Shown here piece after piece: positions 1 through 9,703 of a stretch of 64,000 nt of DNA; position 1 is the first letter of the stretch; every line of letters starts with the position of its first letter. The notes under the pieces are model-generated. The model ran no database searches, was not told where the DNA came from, and saw nothing but the letters and a program-made list of their open reading frames with translations. Both the position numbers and the translations under genes were made by a program. The stretch comes from an uncultured Methanolobus sp. (lineage in GTDB: Archaea; Halobacteriota; Methanosarcinia; Methanosarcinales; Methanosarcinaceae), in contig NZ_OY762426.1 in assembly GCF_963665675.1 (NCBI RefSeq), positions 1,674,001-1,738,000 of the forward strand. Direction: 5' to 3'.

Positions 1-118
1 TGCTTATGGAACGATGGGTTTAAGATTAGTATTTATAAATTTCTTTTTGTTAATGAAACAAAATCAATATAAAAAGTATTAAATATGAACATAATTTATT
101 GATATACTGGCGCATTAG

Positions 119-418
119 ATGATCGAGGAACTCAAACAACAGGCGGAGGAAGCGATATTGCTTGCTTTCTGTATTTTTACAGATACGTTAATAGTTATTT
201 TTGCATTAGTGTGCTTTTATTTGATTGAATATATAACGCATATTTTAGGTTTTGAAAACCAGATGGTTTCATCTTTACTCCATCAGTGGGCACATCCTGC
301 TGTTTTACTTTCGTTAGTTGCAATATCGATAATCAATATATTATACCGATTTGTACCTAGAAACAATTCTGATTCTAGATTTGAAATTGTACAAATGAAT
401 GAAGATAATGAGAATTAA
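119..418 (+). CDS. Hypothetical two-helix membrane protein
   Basis: A 99-residue protein with two hydrophobic segments (about residues 12-42 and 60-76), an acidic N-terminus and a polar, Asn/Glu-rich C-terminal tail. I do not recognise a family. It lies in AT-rich DNA next to another small membrane protein on the same strand, with about 100 bases between them. The ATG start is preceded by AT-rich sequence without a clear Shine-Dalgarno (SD) motif, so it may be leaderless or poorly translated. Nothing in the sequence points to a function. Confidence 0.55.
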   Translation: MIEELKQQAEEAILLAFCIFTDTLIVIFALVCFYLIEYITHILGFENQMVSSLLHQWAHPAVLLSLVAISIINILYRFVPRNNSDSRFEIVQMNEDNEN

Positions 419-523
419 AATAAAAATTTAAATAAAAACACATTATAATAAATAGATAAATTGATAAAAGAAAATGCCAATTATTATATACCAATAAATT
501 GAATTATCGATACTTGAATTAAT

Positions 524-979
524 TTGTTAAATACATATATCAAATATAAAATGTGGATCAACATGTACTATTTAATAGACAATAAAACTGGTCATAAATA
601 CAAGCTAAGTACTTGGCAGTTAATAGGCGCAAGAGCGATTCCAGTAATATCTTTTATAATATATGGTTTGATTCTGGTTTTTATTATGGATATTTTTATA
701 GCTCCATCTCCAGATGTAATGCTAATAGCGTTGGCATTGTTCTATGGACTGGAAGTTATGTTGTGGATTACGAATAAGGTGTCTGTTGGAAAAATAATAT
801 CTGCTTTATTGTTATTTGTTGCATGGGGTTCTATATTTGCTCAAACAATACAACATGATTTGTCAAATAAGGATGAAATGAAACATGAAATTAACGACAT
901 AAGTAGATTAACAAAGGATATCAAAGACGTTGCAAACTTGTGCAAGCCGGTTGATGATAAAAAGATGCATTGTTACTGA
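524..979 (+). CDS. Hypothetical three-helix membrane protein
   Basis: A 151-residue frame with hydrophobic segments near residues 37-58, 65-82 and 88-107, followed by a charged, probably coiled-coil C-terminal tail of about 40 residues. The frame opens with TTG; in-frame ATGs at 551 and 563 are equally likely starts and would only remove polar N-terminal residues. No family recognised. It is AT-rich like the preceding gene, and the two may be a lineage-specific pair. Confidence 0.5.
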   Translation: MLNTYIKYKMWINMYYLIDNKTGHKYKLSTWQLIGARAIPVISFIIYGLILVFIMDIFIAPSPDVMLIALALFYGLEVMLWITNKVSVGKIISALLLFVAWGSIFAQTIQHDLSNKDEMKHEINDISRLTKDIKDVANLCKPVDDKKMHCY

Positions 980-1035
980 TAATCTCTTTTTTTATTCTTC
1001 TAAATCCTCAAACTTAGTTAACCCTTTAACCTCAT

Positions 1036-1218
1036 TCAATTTTCCCTTAATTTATCTTTCCACTTTTCATACTCCAAATAACCTTTTTCTTCCAACAATT
1101 CAACTATGATAATTTCCCATATTCTAATAGCAATTCCACTTACAAATAATTGATGCCAGCTAAAAAAAGAAACCAGCAGCACAAAAGCTGCCAATCCAAA
1201 ATAATTATTCTTCAACAA
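1036..1218 (-). CDS. Small membrane protein downstream of cyclophilin
   Basis: A 60-residue frame with one strongly hydrophobic segment (about residues 7-40, possibly two short helices) and a charged C-terminus. It overlaps the last codons of the cyclophilin gene by 14 bases and would begin with TTG. The overlap suggests translational coupling, but no good SD is seen, so reality is uncertain. No family recognised. Confidence 0.4.
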   Translation of the reverse strand: MLKNNYFGLAAFVLLVSFFSWHQLFVSGIAIRIWEIIIVELLEEKGYLEYEKWKDKLREN

Positions 1219-1636
1219 CAGTGACTTTGTTCATCTTGTCTCTTGCCTTGATCTTGTTGACGACATCCTGACCTTCGATTACCTGACCGAAGACAGTGTG
1301 TACGCCATCAAGGTGTGGCTGTGGGGAGTGTGTGATGAAGAACTGGCTTCCACCGGTGTTCTTACCTGCGTGTGCCATTGAAAGTGAACCGGTTCCGTGT
1401 TTGCGTGGGTTGTTCTTTGTCTCACATTTGATAGAGTATCCTGGTCCGCCGGTTCCGTCTCCTTTTGGACATCCTCCCTGGATTACAAAGTTAGGGATTA
1501 CTCTGTGGAAAGTAAGCCCGTCATAAAATCCTTCCTTAATGAGCTTCTCAAAGTTTGCAACAGTCTTTGGTGCGTTCTTCTCAAACAGTTCCAGGGTAAT
1601 ATTTCCTTTATCAGTCTCAATGATTGCTTTCTTCAT
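1205..1636 (-). CDS. ppiB: Cyclophilin-type peptidyl-prolyl cis-trans isomerase
   Basis: A 143-residue single-domain cyclophilin that interconverts cis and trans prolyl bonds and helps cytoplasmic protein folding. The family signatures are present: [13 protein letters not shown] with the catalytic Arg, GTGGPGY, the GSLSMAHAG segment, and [10 protein letters not shown]. There is no signal peptide, so it is cytosolic. A longer open frame extends upstream to 1723, but the start at 1636 has an SD (GAGGTT) and matches the compact length of archaeal cyclophilins. Confident on family; the exact substrate range is unknown. Confidence 0.93.
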   Translation of the reverse strand: MKKAIIETDKGNITLELFEKNAPKTVANFEKLIKEGFYDGLTFHRVIPNFVIQGGCPKGDGTGGPGYSIKCETKNNPRKHGTGSLSMAHAGKNTGGSQFFITHSPQPHLDGVHTVFGQVIEGQDVVNKIKARDKMNKVTVVEE

Positions 1637-1847
1637 GAGTTTAACCTCTATGAAATGGGTTAATGGATGGGTAGGATTTAAGTGTTTCGTGGTGCAGCCA
1701 GGACTTTCAAAAACACTGTGCATGTACTATACTAAGTATCTTATATAATAATTAATATACATATAACACGTATACGTAGACTATCAAATTAATAAACAAT
1801 CTATTTCGATCACGGTTGGTAAAAAAGGGTGAGTTTGAGGTATTTCC

Positions 1848-4800
1848 ATGGACTATTTTAAAAAAATGATATACATATCATCTATATTTCTAATATTTTC
1901 AATATCGGCTTTAGCGCTGGATGTAGATTTTCTCACAGCCGATGTGCAAACAGATGCAGGTGATGCAATAAACGTAAGCGTGATTATCACAGACAACGGT
2001 ACTCCTGTAGATAATGCACTAGTCAACTTCACGACGGATCTTGGTGTCCTCAATTCTGCTTCGGTGTATTCAAATACTTCCGGAATAGCAGAAATCTCAA
2101 TAAACTCCACAGAAGCGGGGAATGCTCACATAAACGCCAGTGTTGGCAGTTTTTCCAACCAGACAAATGTATCTTTCTCGCCACTTCCTGTTTCATCTAT
2201 TGTAGTCCATGCCGGTTCCTATGTGAACACCGCAGGTAATATCACCAATATCACGTTCTTACCAACCGACGTGTTTGGAAATATCAATTACAGCACACCG
2301 GTTAGCCTCAACATAGTCGTAAAAGATATCTTTGGTATCCCATTGCATGACCTGGAGATGTCAGTAGATGAATCTACGATTTCCTATCTGAATGTGAGTT
2401 CTGAAGACAGGAACGTAACATATGTTCCTGACCCAACAGAGAATTTCCTCCTGACTCTTAACTCCACAGTTGCTGATAATATTACCATTTATTCGACAGT
2501 TGGCTCCGTCACAAATACCACATACCTGAACATTGTTCCAGGTTCACCCGGGCTTATGAAGGTCATATATAACAAGGAATACACTGTGAATACCAGCTCC
2601 AACATTTCTGCAATAGTCTATGATTCATATTATAACCCCGTTGAAAATATTAACATCACTTTCTCAATAACGCCGCCTGAAGATACTGTTTATAACAGTC
2701 CCAATGTCTACAATTCAGCCAGTCTTGCATATTACAATGGTACCACTGATCCAAGTGGTATAGTTCCAAACGTATTCACAACCGACAAAAAAGCAGGTGG
2801 AAACGTTGTCACTATCAATGTTCTGAATACCACACTACAACACAATGTTACCATAACAGGCATTGCAGATGAAATTGACAATTTCTTCCTAGGCTACACG
2901 CCAAATTCCTCACTTTCAAACAATGAGGACTATTATACACTCTCAGCCAGACCAGTGGACCAATTCCTAAATCCGATTTTCCCACTTTCAACTCCTATTA
3001 AAGAACAGGTCAAATTTACAACTGACAGTGGAAGTACTGTAATTGTGCCACTGAATAGTCAGGGGAGTGCCGACACTGTCGTAGGTCCGACACCTTACAT
3101 CGAATCCCTTTCAGTAACAGCAACGTATAAAAATGAATCCGGTTTCACGAATTTCACAAACAGTTCAACTCTCTATTTCACAGCTGGTCCCCTTTACTCA
3201 ATGGACTTTTATGCAAACCCAAGTACGGTCCTATCCCAAGATCTTAGTGGTAATCATGAATCTGATCTGGTACTGGTTGCACTTGATGAATGGGGGCACT
3301 CTCTTCCAAATATTCATGTTCTCATCAACAACACAAACACAACAGTGGGATCATTTTCCATCGATGGATACAATGACACTGATCTAATAAACGCTACAAC
3401 TGATTCCGATGGTCGTATTAATGGTTTATTCACTGGAAACTTTTCAGGTAATGCCACTATTCTGGCAAACAGTGGAAATCTTTCATTGTCTACAAACGTC
3501 AGTGTCAAAGCCGAACCTTTCCTGAGTGTCAAACTTAATGTTACTCCTTTTTCAGTAAGTTCAGGTTCCATTGTGAACATTACAACTGAAATCTCCGTAG
3601 AAGGTGAGCTACCGATTACAAGACCTGCAGCAAGTGCAATGCTTGTTCTTGACCGCTCAGGTAGTATGGACCCGGATTACTATGCAGGAAGTCCTTTGGA
3701 TGTTGTTCTTGTAATTGATCGTTCCGGCAGTATGTCAGGTACGCCGATTCAGGATGCCAGAGATGCGGCAAAAGAGTTCACAGATAATCTCGTATCCAAC
3801 TCAGAAGTTGGTATTGTTTCATTTGCAAGTTCAAGTAGTGTAGATAAAAGTATGACATTGCTTAATGCTTATGACAATAAAGTGTCTGTAAAGAGTGCAA
3901 TAGATTCAATATCTGACGGTGGATCAACTGCTATGGGTGAAGGTATGGCAGATGCAAATGATCTTCTCATAAACTATGGTCGCTCAAGTGCCAGAAAAGT
4001 AATGATCGTTCTCACCGACGGAGAAACAAATGCCGGTGATGATCAGGATGGTGAGGGTGCCATAGCATATGCAAACTCCAATGGTGTGACTATTTATACA
4101 ATAGGTCTTGGAAGCAGTCTTGATGAAGCCCTGCTGCGCCACATTGCATCAGAGACAGGCGGTACTTACTACAATGCACCGGGCAGTTCAGATCTCAGTG
4201 AGATATATGCTACGATTTCCCAGGAACTTAGTGATTACGATGTATCCGAGATAGAATATGGTGTTGAAGGTTTCACACCTTATGATTACACTTTCCATGG
4301 GTCACTTTCAATTCCATCCTCTGTGGACAACGTAACACTCAGGTTTGAAGGAGAAGATCTGGATACGGTGTTTAATGCAGGTTCCAACTACGGCGGCTCA
4401 AGTGCAGGTGAGGCTCTAGTTAAAGTAAATGGCAATAATTTTGTGTTGATTCCTTCTTCAAACACAGGTATAGATGGACAGTGGGAGGATTATGAATATG
4501 ACATCTCAAGCGATGTTCAACCAGGCAGTAATACAGTTTCATTCTACGATTATTATACAGTGATCAATGGTGGTAGCTATTCTAATGCTGTACGGGATGT
4601 AGAAATAGTCTGGAACGGAAGCACAGTTCAGTCTTATTCTGATAAGGTAGACCTGGATGGTAGTGGATATGATTGTTCATTCGATCTAATGGAACCTTAT
4701 GAAAATACTATCTTCATTAACGAAACCATTAATGATCTTAAAGTTCAGCTCAATTGGGATAACAGTAGCAACGATTTCTCTATTCAATTGACAAGTCCTT

Positions 4801-7769
4801 CTGGAGTCATTTATGGAGCATATGATAATACTACTGGTTATTATCCAGGTGACGCTTCTGAATATATATGGATTCATCCTCTGTCTTATGTATACCCTGA
4901 TGACGATGGGGACACAGTAGAGACAGGTAACTGGACGGTCACTGTGACAGGAAGTTCTTCTGAAGACTTTACAATCACAACCTACATCGACAAGAAAAGT
5001 GCAACTCAATTGTCCTCACATGCTTTTATGTCAAGTTTTGATGAAACAAGAGGCGACAGTGCGGGACTTGCACTTTATAGCTATGAGGATGTGGTTTCCA
5101 GTGATACACAGACAAGTTATGTGCTTGCAAACAGTACATGGGTTGGCTATTTCACACCGGACACAGATGAGTATTATGTATTCAACGTATCCTGGGATGA
5201 TTCTTCCACAGTAAATGTCTCTCTCTATGATGGTATTGATGTTCTTTCCTCATCTTCAGGTTCCAGTTACTGTGTGGTTTCATCACTGCTTTCTGCAGGA
5301 GAAACATACAACATTGACGTATCCAAAGGCGCTGGTGTCCAGGCAGATACAGAGTTTACAGTTGATGTTTCCACTACCGGGATAGACACAGTAATGACCG
5401 CTTACTATGATGATGGAAGTGGTGGTGGAACACCGAAATTCAGGACATGGGACGGCAGTGACTGGTCCTCGGAGGACTCTGCCAATTATATTGGTGCAAG
5501 GCCTTCTTATGTGGTTCTTGAATCCAGCCCCAGTAATTCGGAAATAATAATGGCAACTTCTGATGACAGTTATGATGTTAACGTTCAGGTATGGGATGGC
5601 TCTTCCTGGGGAAGTGTCAACCAGCTATCAGGCAATTTGGATTCTTATGGGCAGAAAGGTTTTGACCTGAAATATGAACAAGTTTCTGGAGATGCCATCG
5701 TAGCTTATATGGACGTGGGTAAAAATGACGGTGTACCCAGATATCGTGTATGGGATGGAAATTCATGGAGCTCCGATTCTTCAGTTTACAGTGGGAATTC
5801 AGGTTCAGGTGATGTTTGGTGGGTGAGACTGGAGGCAAATCCTGACTCAGATGAAATGGTACTTGTAACACTCGATGATGAAAGAGACATAAGAGCACAG
5901 GTTTGGGATGGTTCTTCATGGGGTAATCCTGAGTCTATAACAAATAATGCCAGAGCAACAAGTTACCAGTGCTATGATGTGGCTTATGAACAGGATTCTG
6001 GTAGAGCAATAGTTTCCTGGGCAGATATGGGAACAGGTTCTGTGAGATATAGCATATGGGACGGTTCATCCTGGAGCTCCGCAAATGATGTGTATTATCC
6101 TGATGCACGTGTTTACTGGACCAAGATGGCATCTGATCCATACTCCAATGAAATACTCATGGCAACACTGGATAATAATTATGATATTCATGTTATGGTC
6201 TGGGATGGTTCTTCCTGGTCAAATATCCAGGAAATTGAAACAAATGTCTATGAATACAGCAGAAGGTCCGTAGACCTCGCATTTGAACAGTCCAGCGGCA
6301 CAGGTATTGTAGTCTGGGGTGAGTCTAATTCAGTTCCTAAATATCGCACATGGGATGGCAGCTCATGGAGTTCCGAGTCTTCAGCATCCAGCATTGGAAG
6401 TGCTTACACCCGCTGGGTACAGTTGACTCCAGACCCCTCGTCAGATGGCATTTTCCTAATGACATCAGATGGCTACAATGATCTTAATATCCAGAGGTGG
6501 GACGGTTCTTCCTGGGATATTGTTACGGAAGTTGAAACATCATCTACCAGATATTATGAATGTTTTGACATTGTTTTCAGTGATACCGATCAGGAACCTG
6601 TAACTACTCCTGTTTCATGGAATGAATGGACGGGCAGTGTAACTTCAACTTTTGATAATGATTCTCTGTCACATCTGGAAAACGCGATTGATACTATTAC
6701 TGCCGATGGTCTTACAGCAATTGACGAAGGTCTTTATCTTGCTAATAACGAATTGTCATCTGCAGATGGAAACTCCACTATCGTCATTATGACAGACGGA
6801 CTTGACAACGCAGGTTATCATTCATTGCTTGAAGAAGCATACAGGGCAAAGAACAACGATACTGTGATTTATACCGTAGGATTCGGTAACAGTGAATCAG
6901 AGGTTGATCCGATTCTTGAGGAGATTGCAACAATCACAGGCGGTGAATATTATTTCGCACCAAACTCCAGTGTCCTGAAAGAAATATTCCAGGGAATTGC
7001 CATGCAGATAACGAATTTCTCTGCAGGTGGTCCTGTGCTTGATATCAATGTGCCGTACAATTACATAACACCCCTGACAGTTGCAAAAGCAACCTATCAA
7101 TCAGGTAGTAGCAATTCTACGACCGGTAATGAGACATTCTTTATAGCACCAACGGCACCCCCTACGGGTAATGCCGAACCTACTATTACTACGTCTAATT
7201 CGACTTCAACTCTGGAATGGCAGTTGCCAAATATGGGTGCAGGTGATAAATGGGGGATATGGTATCAGATGAAAGTTAATGGAGCAGGTTATGTGCCAAT
7301 TATCATGCCGACTTCCACTATTACATATACAGATCTCAGTGGCCAGATTATTGAAATTCAAGTGAGTGGTGGTGGAAGTACCAGTCTAAGTGGTAGTATT
7401 GCAGAAATATTTGATTCTGAAATGCAGACTTTGATACTTGATATTGACAAAAATACTATCGAGATTGATAACTCTACTAATATTTACTTGGATGTGATTA
7501 ATGTAAATGGCAGTAGTAGCTATGCAAACGTATATCTTTATAGTAATATTGGGTACTTTACAGATAATTATAATAGTGGAAACAATGGAAACCCTATTAA
7601 TGTAACTGTTATAGGCGAGTCAGACTATGTCGATTTCACCAGCTCTATTGCCGGGAAAGTCTACATTACTGCTTATGCTTACAATCAAGGTAACTCCAAT
7701 GATACAGCTGTTCTGGTAAATAGTACAACACTATATGTTAAGCCAAAAGGAAAGATTAGCATTAGCTGA
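1848..7769 (+). CDS. Giant secreted surface protein with Ig-like, nested VWA and WDGSSW-repeat regions
   Basis: A 1973-residue exported protein with an N-terminal signal peptide (about residues 1-24). Residues 25-590 are tandem Ig-like/invasin-type beta-sandwich domains rich in N-x-S/T sequons. Two MIDAS-type DRSGSM motifs follow at 602-607 and 624-629; the second belongs to a complete von Willebrand A domain (about 615-800). Residues 800-1050 are beta-sandwich-like. Residues about 1200-1560 hold roughly eight WDGSSW-type motifs in paired 90-100-residue repeats, likely a beta-propeller. A second VWA C-terminal half, with TDGLTAIDEG and MTDGLD, lies at 1600-1715 and lacks its own MIDAS strand. 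The C-terminus is another beta-domain with no PGF-CTERM tail or clear membrane anchor. The likely role is adhesion or cell-surface interaction; this is inferred from domains only. It is followed by a strong terminator. Confidence 0.9.
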   Translation: MDYFKKMIYISSIFLIFSISALALDVDFLTADVQTDAGDAINVSVIITDNGTPVDNALVNFTTDLGVLNSASVYSNTSGIAEISINSTEAGNAHINASVGSFSNQTNVSFSPLPVSSIVVHAGSYVNTAGNITNITFLPTDVFGNINYSTPVSLNIVVKDIFGIPLHDLEMSVDESTISYLNVSSEDRNVTYVPDPTENFLLTLNSTVADNITIYSTVGSVTNTTYLNIVPGSPGLMKVIYNKEYTVNTSSNISAIVYDSYYNPVENINITFSITPPEDTVYNSPNVYNSASLAYYNGTTDPSGIVPNVFTTDKKAGGNVVTINVLNTTLQHNVTITGIADEIDNFFLGYTPNSSLSNNEDYYTLSARPVDQFLNPIFPLSTPIKEQVKFTTDSGSTVIVPLNSQGSADTVVGPTPYIESLSVTATYKNESGFTNFTNSSTLYFTAGPLYSMDFYANPSTVLSQDLSGNHESDLVLVALDEWGHSLPNIHVLINNTNTTVGSFSIDGYNDTDLINATTDSDGRINGLFTGNFSGNATILANSGNLSLSTNVSVKAEPFLSVKLNVTPFSVSSGSIVNITTEISVEGELPITRPAASAMLVLDRSGSMDPDYYAGSPLDVVLVIDRSGSMSGTPIQDARDAAKEFTDNLVSNSEVGIVSFASSSSVDKSMTLLNAYDNKVSVKSAIDSISDGGSTAMGEGMADANDLLINYGRSSARKVMIVLTDGETNAGDDQDGEGAIAYANSNGVTIYTIGLGSSLDEALLRHIASETGGTYYNAPGSSDLSEIYATISQELSDYDVSEIEYGVEGFTPYDYTFHGSLSIPSSVDNVTLRFEGEDLDTVFNAGSNYGGSSAGEALVKVNGNNFVLIPSSNTGIDGQWEDYEYDISSDVQPGSNTVSFYDYYTVINGGSYSNAVRDVEIVWNGSTVQSYSDKVDLDGSGYDCSFDLMEPYENTIFINETINDLKVQLNWDNSSNDFSIQLTSPSGVIYGAYDNTTGYYPGDASEYIWIHPLSYVYPDDDGDTVETGNWTVTVTGSSSEDFTITTYIDKKSATQLSSHAFMSSFDETRGDSAGLALYSYEDVVSSDTQTSYVLANSTWVGYFTPDTDEYYVFNVSWDDSSTVNVSLYDGIDVLSSSSGSSYCVVSSLLSAGETYNIDVSKGAGVQADTEFTVDVSTTGIDTVMTAYYDDGSGGGTPKFRTWDGSDWSSEDSANYIGARPSYVVLESSPSNSEIIMATSDDSYDVNVQVWDGSSWGSVNQLSGNLDSYGQKGFDLKYEQVSGDAIVAYMDVGKNDGVPRYRVWDGNSWSSDSSVYSGNSGSGDVWWVRLEANPDSDEMVLVTLDDERDIRAQVWDGSSWGNPESITNNARATSYQCYDVAYEQDSGRAIVSWADMGTGSVRYSIWDGSSWSSANDVYYPDARVYWTKMASDPYSNEILMATLDNNYDIHVMVWDGSSWSNIQEIETNVYEYSRRSVDLAFEQSSGTGIVVWGESNSVPKYRTWDGSSWSSESSASSIGSAYTRWVQLTPDPSSDGIFLMTSDGYNDLNIQRWDGSSWDIVTEVETSSTRYYECFDIVFSDTDQEPVTTPVSWNEWTGSVTSTFDNDSLSHLENAIDTITADGLTAIDEGLYLANNELSSADGNSTIVIMTDGLDNAGYHSLLEEAYRAKNNDTVIYTVGFGNSESEVDPILEEIATITGGEYYFAPNSSVLKEIFQGIAMQITNFSAGGPVLDINVPYNYITPLTVAKATYQSGSSNSTTGNETFFIAPTAPPTGNAEPTITTSNSTSTLEWQLPNMGAGDKWGIWYQMKVNGAGYVPIIMPTSTITYTDLSGQIIEIQVSGGGSTSLSGSIAEIFDSEMQTLILDIDKNTIEIDNSTNIYLDVINVNGSSSYANVYLYSNIGYFTDNYNSGNNGNPINVTVIGESDYVDFTSSIAGKVYITAYAYNQGNSNDTAVLVNSTTLYVKPKGKISIS

Positions 7770-7802
7770 TCTTTTTTTTAGGTGTAATTGTGCCGTTAGA
7801 AT

Positions 7803-7837
7803 CTCCGGTAATAACCGGAGCTTGTTCTCTTTTTTTG
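7803..7837 (+). terminator. Hairpin terminator after the giant surface protein
   Basis: A perfect 7-bp stem CTCCGGT/ACCGGAG with an AATA loop, followed within ten bases by a T-run. It lies 34 bases past the stop codon at 7769. The rest of the 7838-8077 gap shows no supportable gene. Confidence 0.7.
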
Positions 7838-8027
7838 ATATATTATTCCATTGTTCATTAATGATTATAATCAGTTCAATTGTCTGGTCTTGTCCGGGCC
7901 AGGAAAGTTGTCATAAATTCCACTGTCTGGTTGTTGCAGAAATCAATCCTGAAAAGAATCTTTGCCAGCAATACATGTGCAGCTACATTACCGTCTTATT
8001 GCAGAACAGGTTTTACCCTAATAATGA

Positions 8028-8068
8028 TTAAAAGAAAAAAGAAGACCCGGTTCTTTCCATTAAACCGG
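8028..8068 (-). terminator. Probable terminator of the pilin-like operon
   Basis: On the minus strand an AACCGG/CCGGTT-type 6-bp stem (8047-8068) with a 10-base loop is followed by a pyrimidine/T-rich tract, just past the last gene of the leftward operon. The stem is shorter than that of the convergent terminator. Confidence 0.45.
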
Positions 8069-8077
8069 ATTTTAAAC

Positions 8078-8812
8078 TTATGATATGTCAACATCTACGG
8101 AGTGACTGCTCATAATAAGCATTGTATCATTAATGTGCGCATGAACGCTTGATGAGGTCACATTGTCGATTGAGAAATCCATCTTATCAAGATATTCTTC
8201 CCATTTGTAAGCATGGTTGCTGTTTATAATAACACTGACATCAGTAGTTGATGAACTCATATTCATACTGCTTGAGTTATGTCTAAGATTTACAGTGGCA
8301 ATTCCTTTTCCACCCATTTGTGAATTCCCATCCACAGACACAATGCCTATGTTAGTCACTTTGGTATTTTCAAATGATGTGACATATATTGGAGGTTCAG
8401 ATACCATAACCGTGGCCTCACGTGGGTATTTTTTGAAAACGGCTCCCATCTCATAGGTTATTGTCTTCTCATCTTTTGAGAATACAATTTCTCCGGTCGT
8501 ATAATTCCATGAGTCGCCACTGCTTGTTGTCACAGATATGGAAGAATCGTTGGTAACAGCAATTGATGAGCTTTGGAGTTTTAATTTAAGCACTTTTACA
8601 GGTGTCTGGTCAAACGCCACCCTCTCCATATTGCTCTGAAGCACAATGAAGTTCTGTTCTGCACTTTCAAATACATTTGCGTCCATATTTGTCTGCAGTG
8701 CAGGGTATCCTATTGCATAGATTACTCCCATGGACAGGGTTACAATTCCAAACAAAAGGATATATCCAAGTGTTTCGGAAACTGCTGCATTTCTTCTATC
8801 TTCTCGAGTCAT
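8078..8812 (-). CDS. Archaeal type IV pilin-like protein (DUF7289-like), last gene of a five-gene operon
   Basis: A 244-residue protein with a charged N-terminus ending in RRNAAVSETLG and a hydrophobic helix at about residues 13-35, the pattern of a class III (prepilin-type) signal peptide. A long beta-rich extracellular region with several N-x-S/T sequons follows. The N-terminal pattern resembles haloarchaeal proteins annotated DUF7289; the family number is from memory. It overlaps the preceding gene by 17 bases. All five operon members share the same architecture, so they probably assemble as pseudopilins of a pilus-like or secretion structure. No PilB/PilC homologue lies in the window. Confidence 0.75.
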   Translation of the reverse strand: MTREDRRNAAVSETLGYILLFGIVTLSMGVIYAIGYPALQTNMDANVFESAEQNFIVLQSNMERVAFDQTPVKVLKLKLQSSSIAVTNDSSISVTTSSGDSWNYTTGEIVFSKDEKTITYEMGAVFKKYPREATVMVSEPPIYVTSFENTKVTNIGIVSVDGNSQMGGKGIATVNLRHNSSSMNMSSSTTDVSVIINSNHAYKWEEYLDKMDFSIDNVTSSSVHAHINDTMLIMSSHSVDVDIS

Positions 8813-9242
8813 AGCTGATCATATGATTTGTTGAACTACTTGTTACAGTACCTTCGATTGACATGGTATTACCAATTCCGGCGATTGTAACTCTTACTTT
8901 CTTTCCCGAATCCGATGAGACAACCTCTATTATCTGACCACCCGCTGAATCGACATCTGCTTCGATTATGTATCCTTCAGTGCCTACTTTTGGAGGGATA
9001 TTGTACTCTGTATCGATCCTGCCGTTTGCCGGAAGGATGAGGTACATATCCGTAATCATTGTGCTCATCATATTCCCTATGTCACTCATCTCGTTCTGCA
9101 TCACAACTTCGTTTGGCTTCTGCATGAAGATCTCATCAGAGTTGATACTTACAATCATAAAAAAACCAATGCATATAAGCGAGAATAGAATGTATTCAAA
9201 GAGAAGTGAAACTCCTTTTTCATCAGCAAAGAACCGTTTCAT
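8796..9242 (-). CDS. Pilin-like membrane protein (DUF7266-like)
   Basis: A 148-residue protein with N-terminal FFADEKGVSLLFEY leading into a hydrophobic helix (about residues 10-32) and a beta-rich outside domain. The DEKGVS..FEY pattern is typical of archaeal pilin-like proteins cleaved by a prepilin peptidase. The gene overlaps its upstream partner by 4 bases and the downstream one by 17, so translation is coupled. Its relation to haloarchaeal DUF7266 is tentative. Confidence 0.7.
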   Translation of the reverse strand: MKRFFADEKGVSLLFEYILFSLICIGFFMIVSINSDEIFMQKPNEVVMQNEMSDIGNMMSTMITDMYLILPANGRIDTEYNIPPKVGTEGYIIEADVDSAGGQIIEVVSSDSGKKVRVTIAGIGNTMSIEGTVTSSSTNHMISYDSRR

Positions 9243-9703
9243 TTATTCACCTCGATTAGCTCCGGTTCAGCTACATAGTGAGTTGTTCCATCATCGTACG
9301 TGATGTTCACAAGCACCATGTCAATATCGTCCATGGTATAGTTCCCGGATGTGGAATTTATTGATACAAGGGAAACATCGACGACTTCACCATGCACAGC
9401 ATAGAGTTTTTTCATTTGAATACTGTAATTGTCAAACAATTGTCCAAAAGCCGCAGGAATTGTTTCGTTGGTCGTGCTGTTCATGTAGAATGACATGTCC
9501 CTTATCATCTGTGCATTGTCACGTGTATGCAGGTTAAGTTCCCTTATGTTCTCCTTTGGGAATTCAAGGGCTGCGTTGGATGAGTGATATCCTGCCAGAA
9601 CTGCCTGATTTGCCAGTACGGCAAGTCCTATGATTATAAGCGATATGACCAGGCCTGAAAGTGCTATCCATTGTCCGGTTGTGTCCTTTCTCAGACCTTC
9701 CAT
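9239..9703 (-). CDS. Pilin-like membrane protein
   Basis: A 154-residue protein: short charged N-terminus (RKDTTGQWIALSG), hydrophobic helix at about residues 14-37, then an extracellular domain with several glycosylation sequons. It fits the haloarchaeal DUF7261-type pilin-like group in pattern, though I cannot confirm this. It overlaps both neighbours and is certainly co-transcribed with them. Confidence 0.7.
   Translation of the reverse strand: MEGLRKDTTGQWIALSGLVISLIIIGLAVLANQAVLAGYHSSNAALEFPKENIRELNLHTRDNAQMIRDMSFYMNSTTNETIPAAFGQLFDNYSIQMKKLYAVHGEVVDVSLVSINSTSGNYTMDDIDMVLVNITYDDGTTHYVAEPELIEVNK

Noticed and set aside
5445-6520. CRISPR-like repetition
   Set aside because: The repeats encode WDGSSW protein motifs with variable codons in one continuous reading frame; no CRISPR array is seen in the window.
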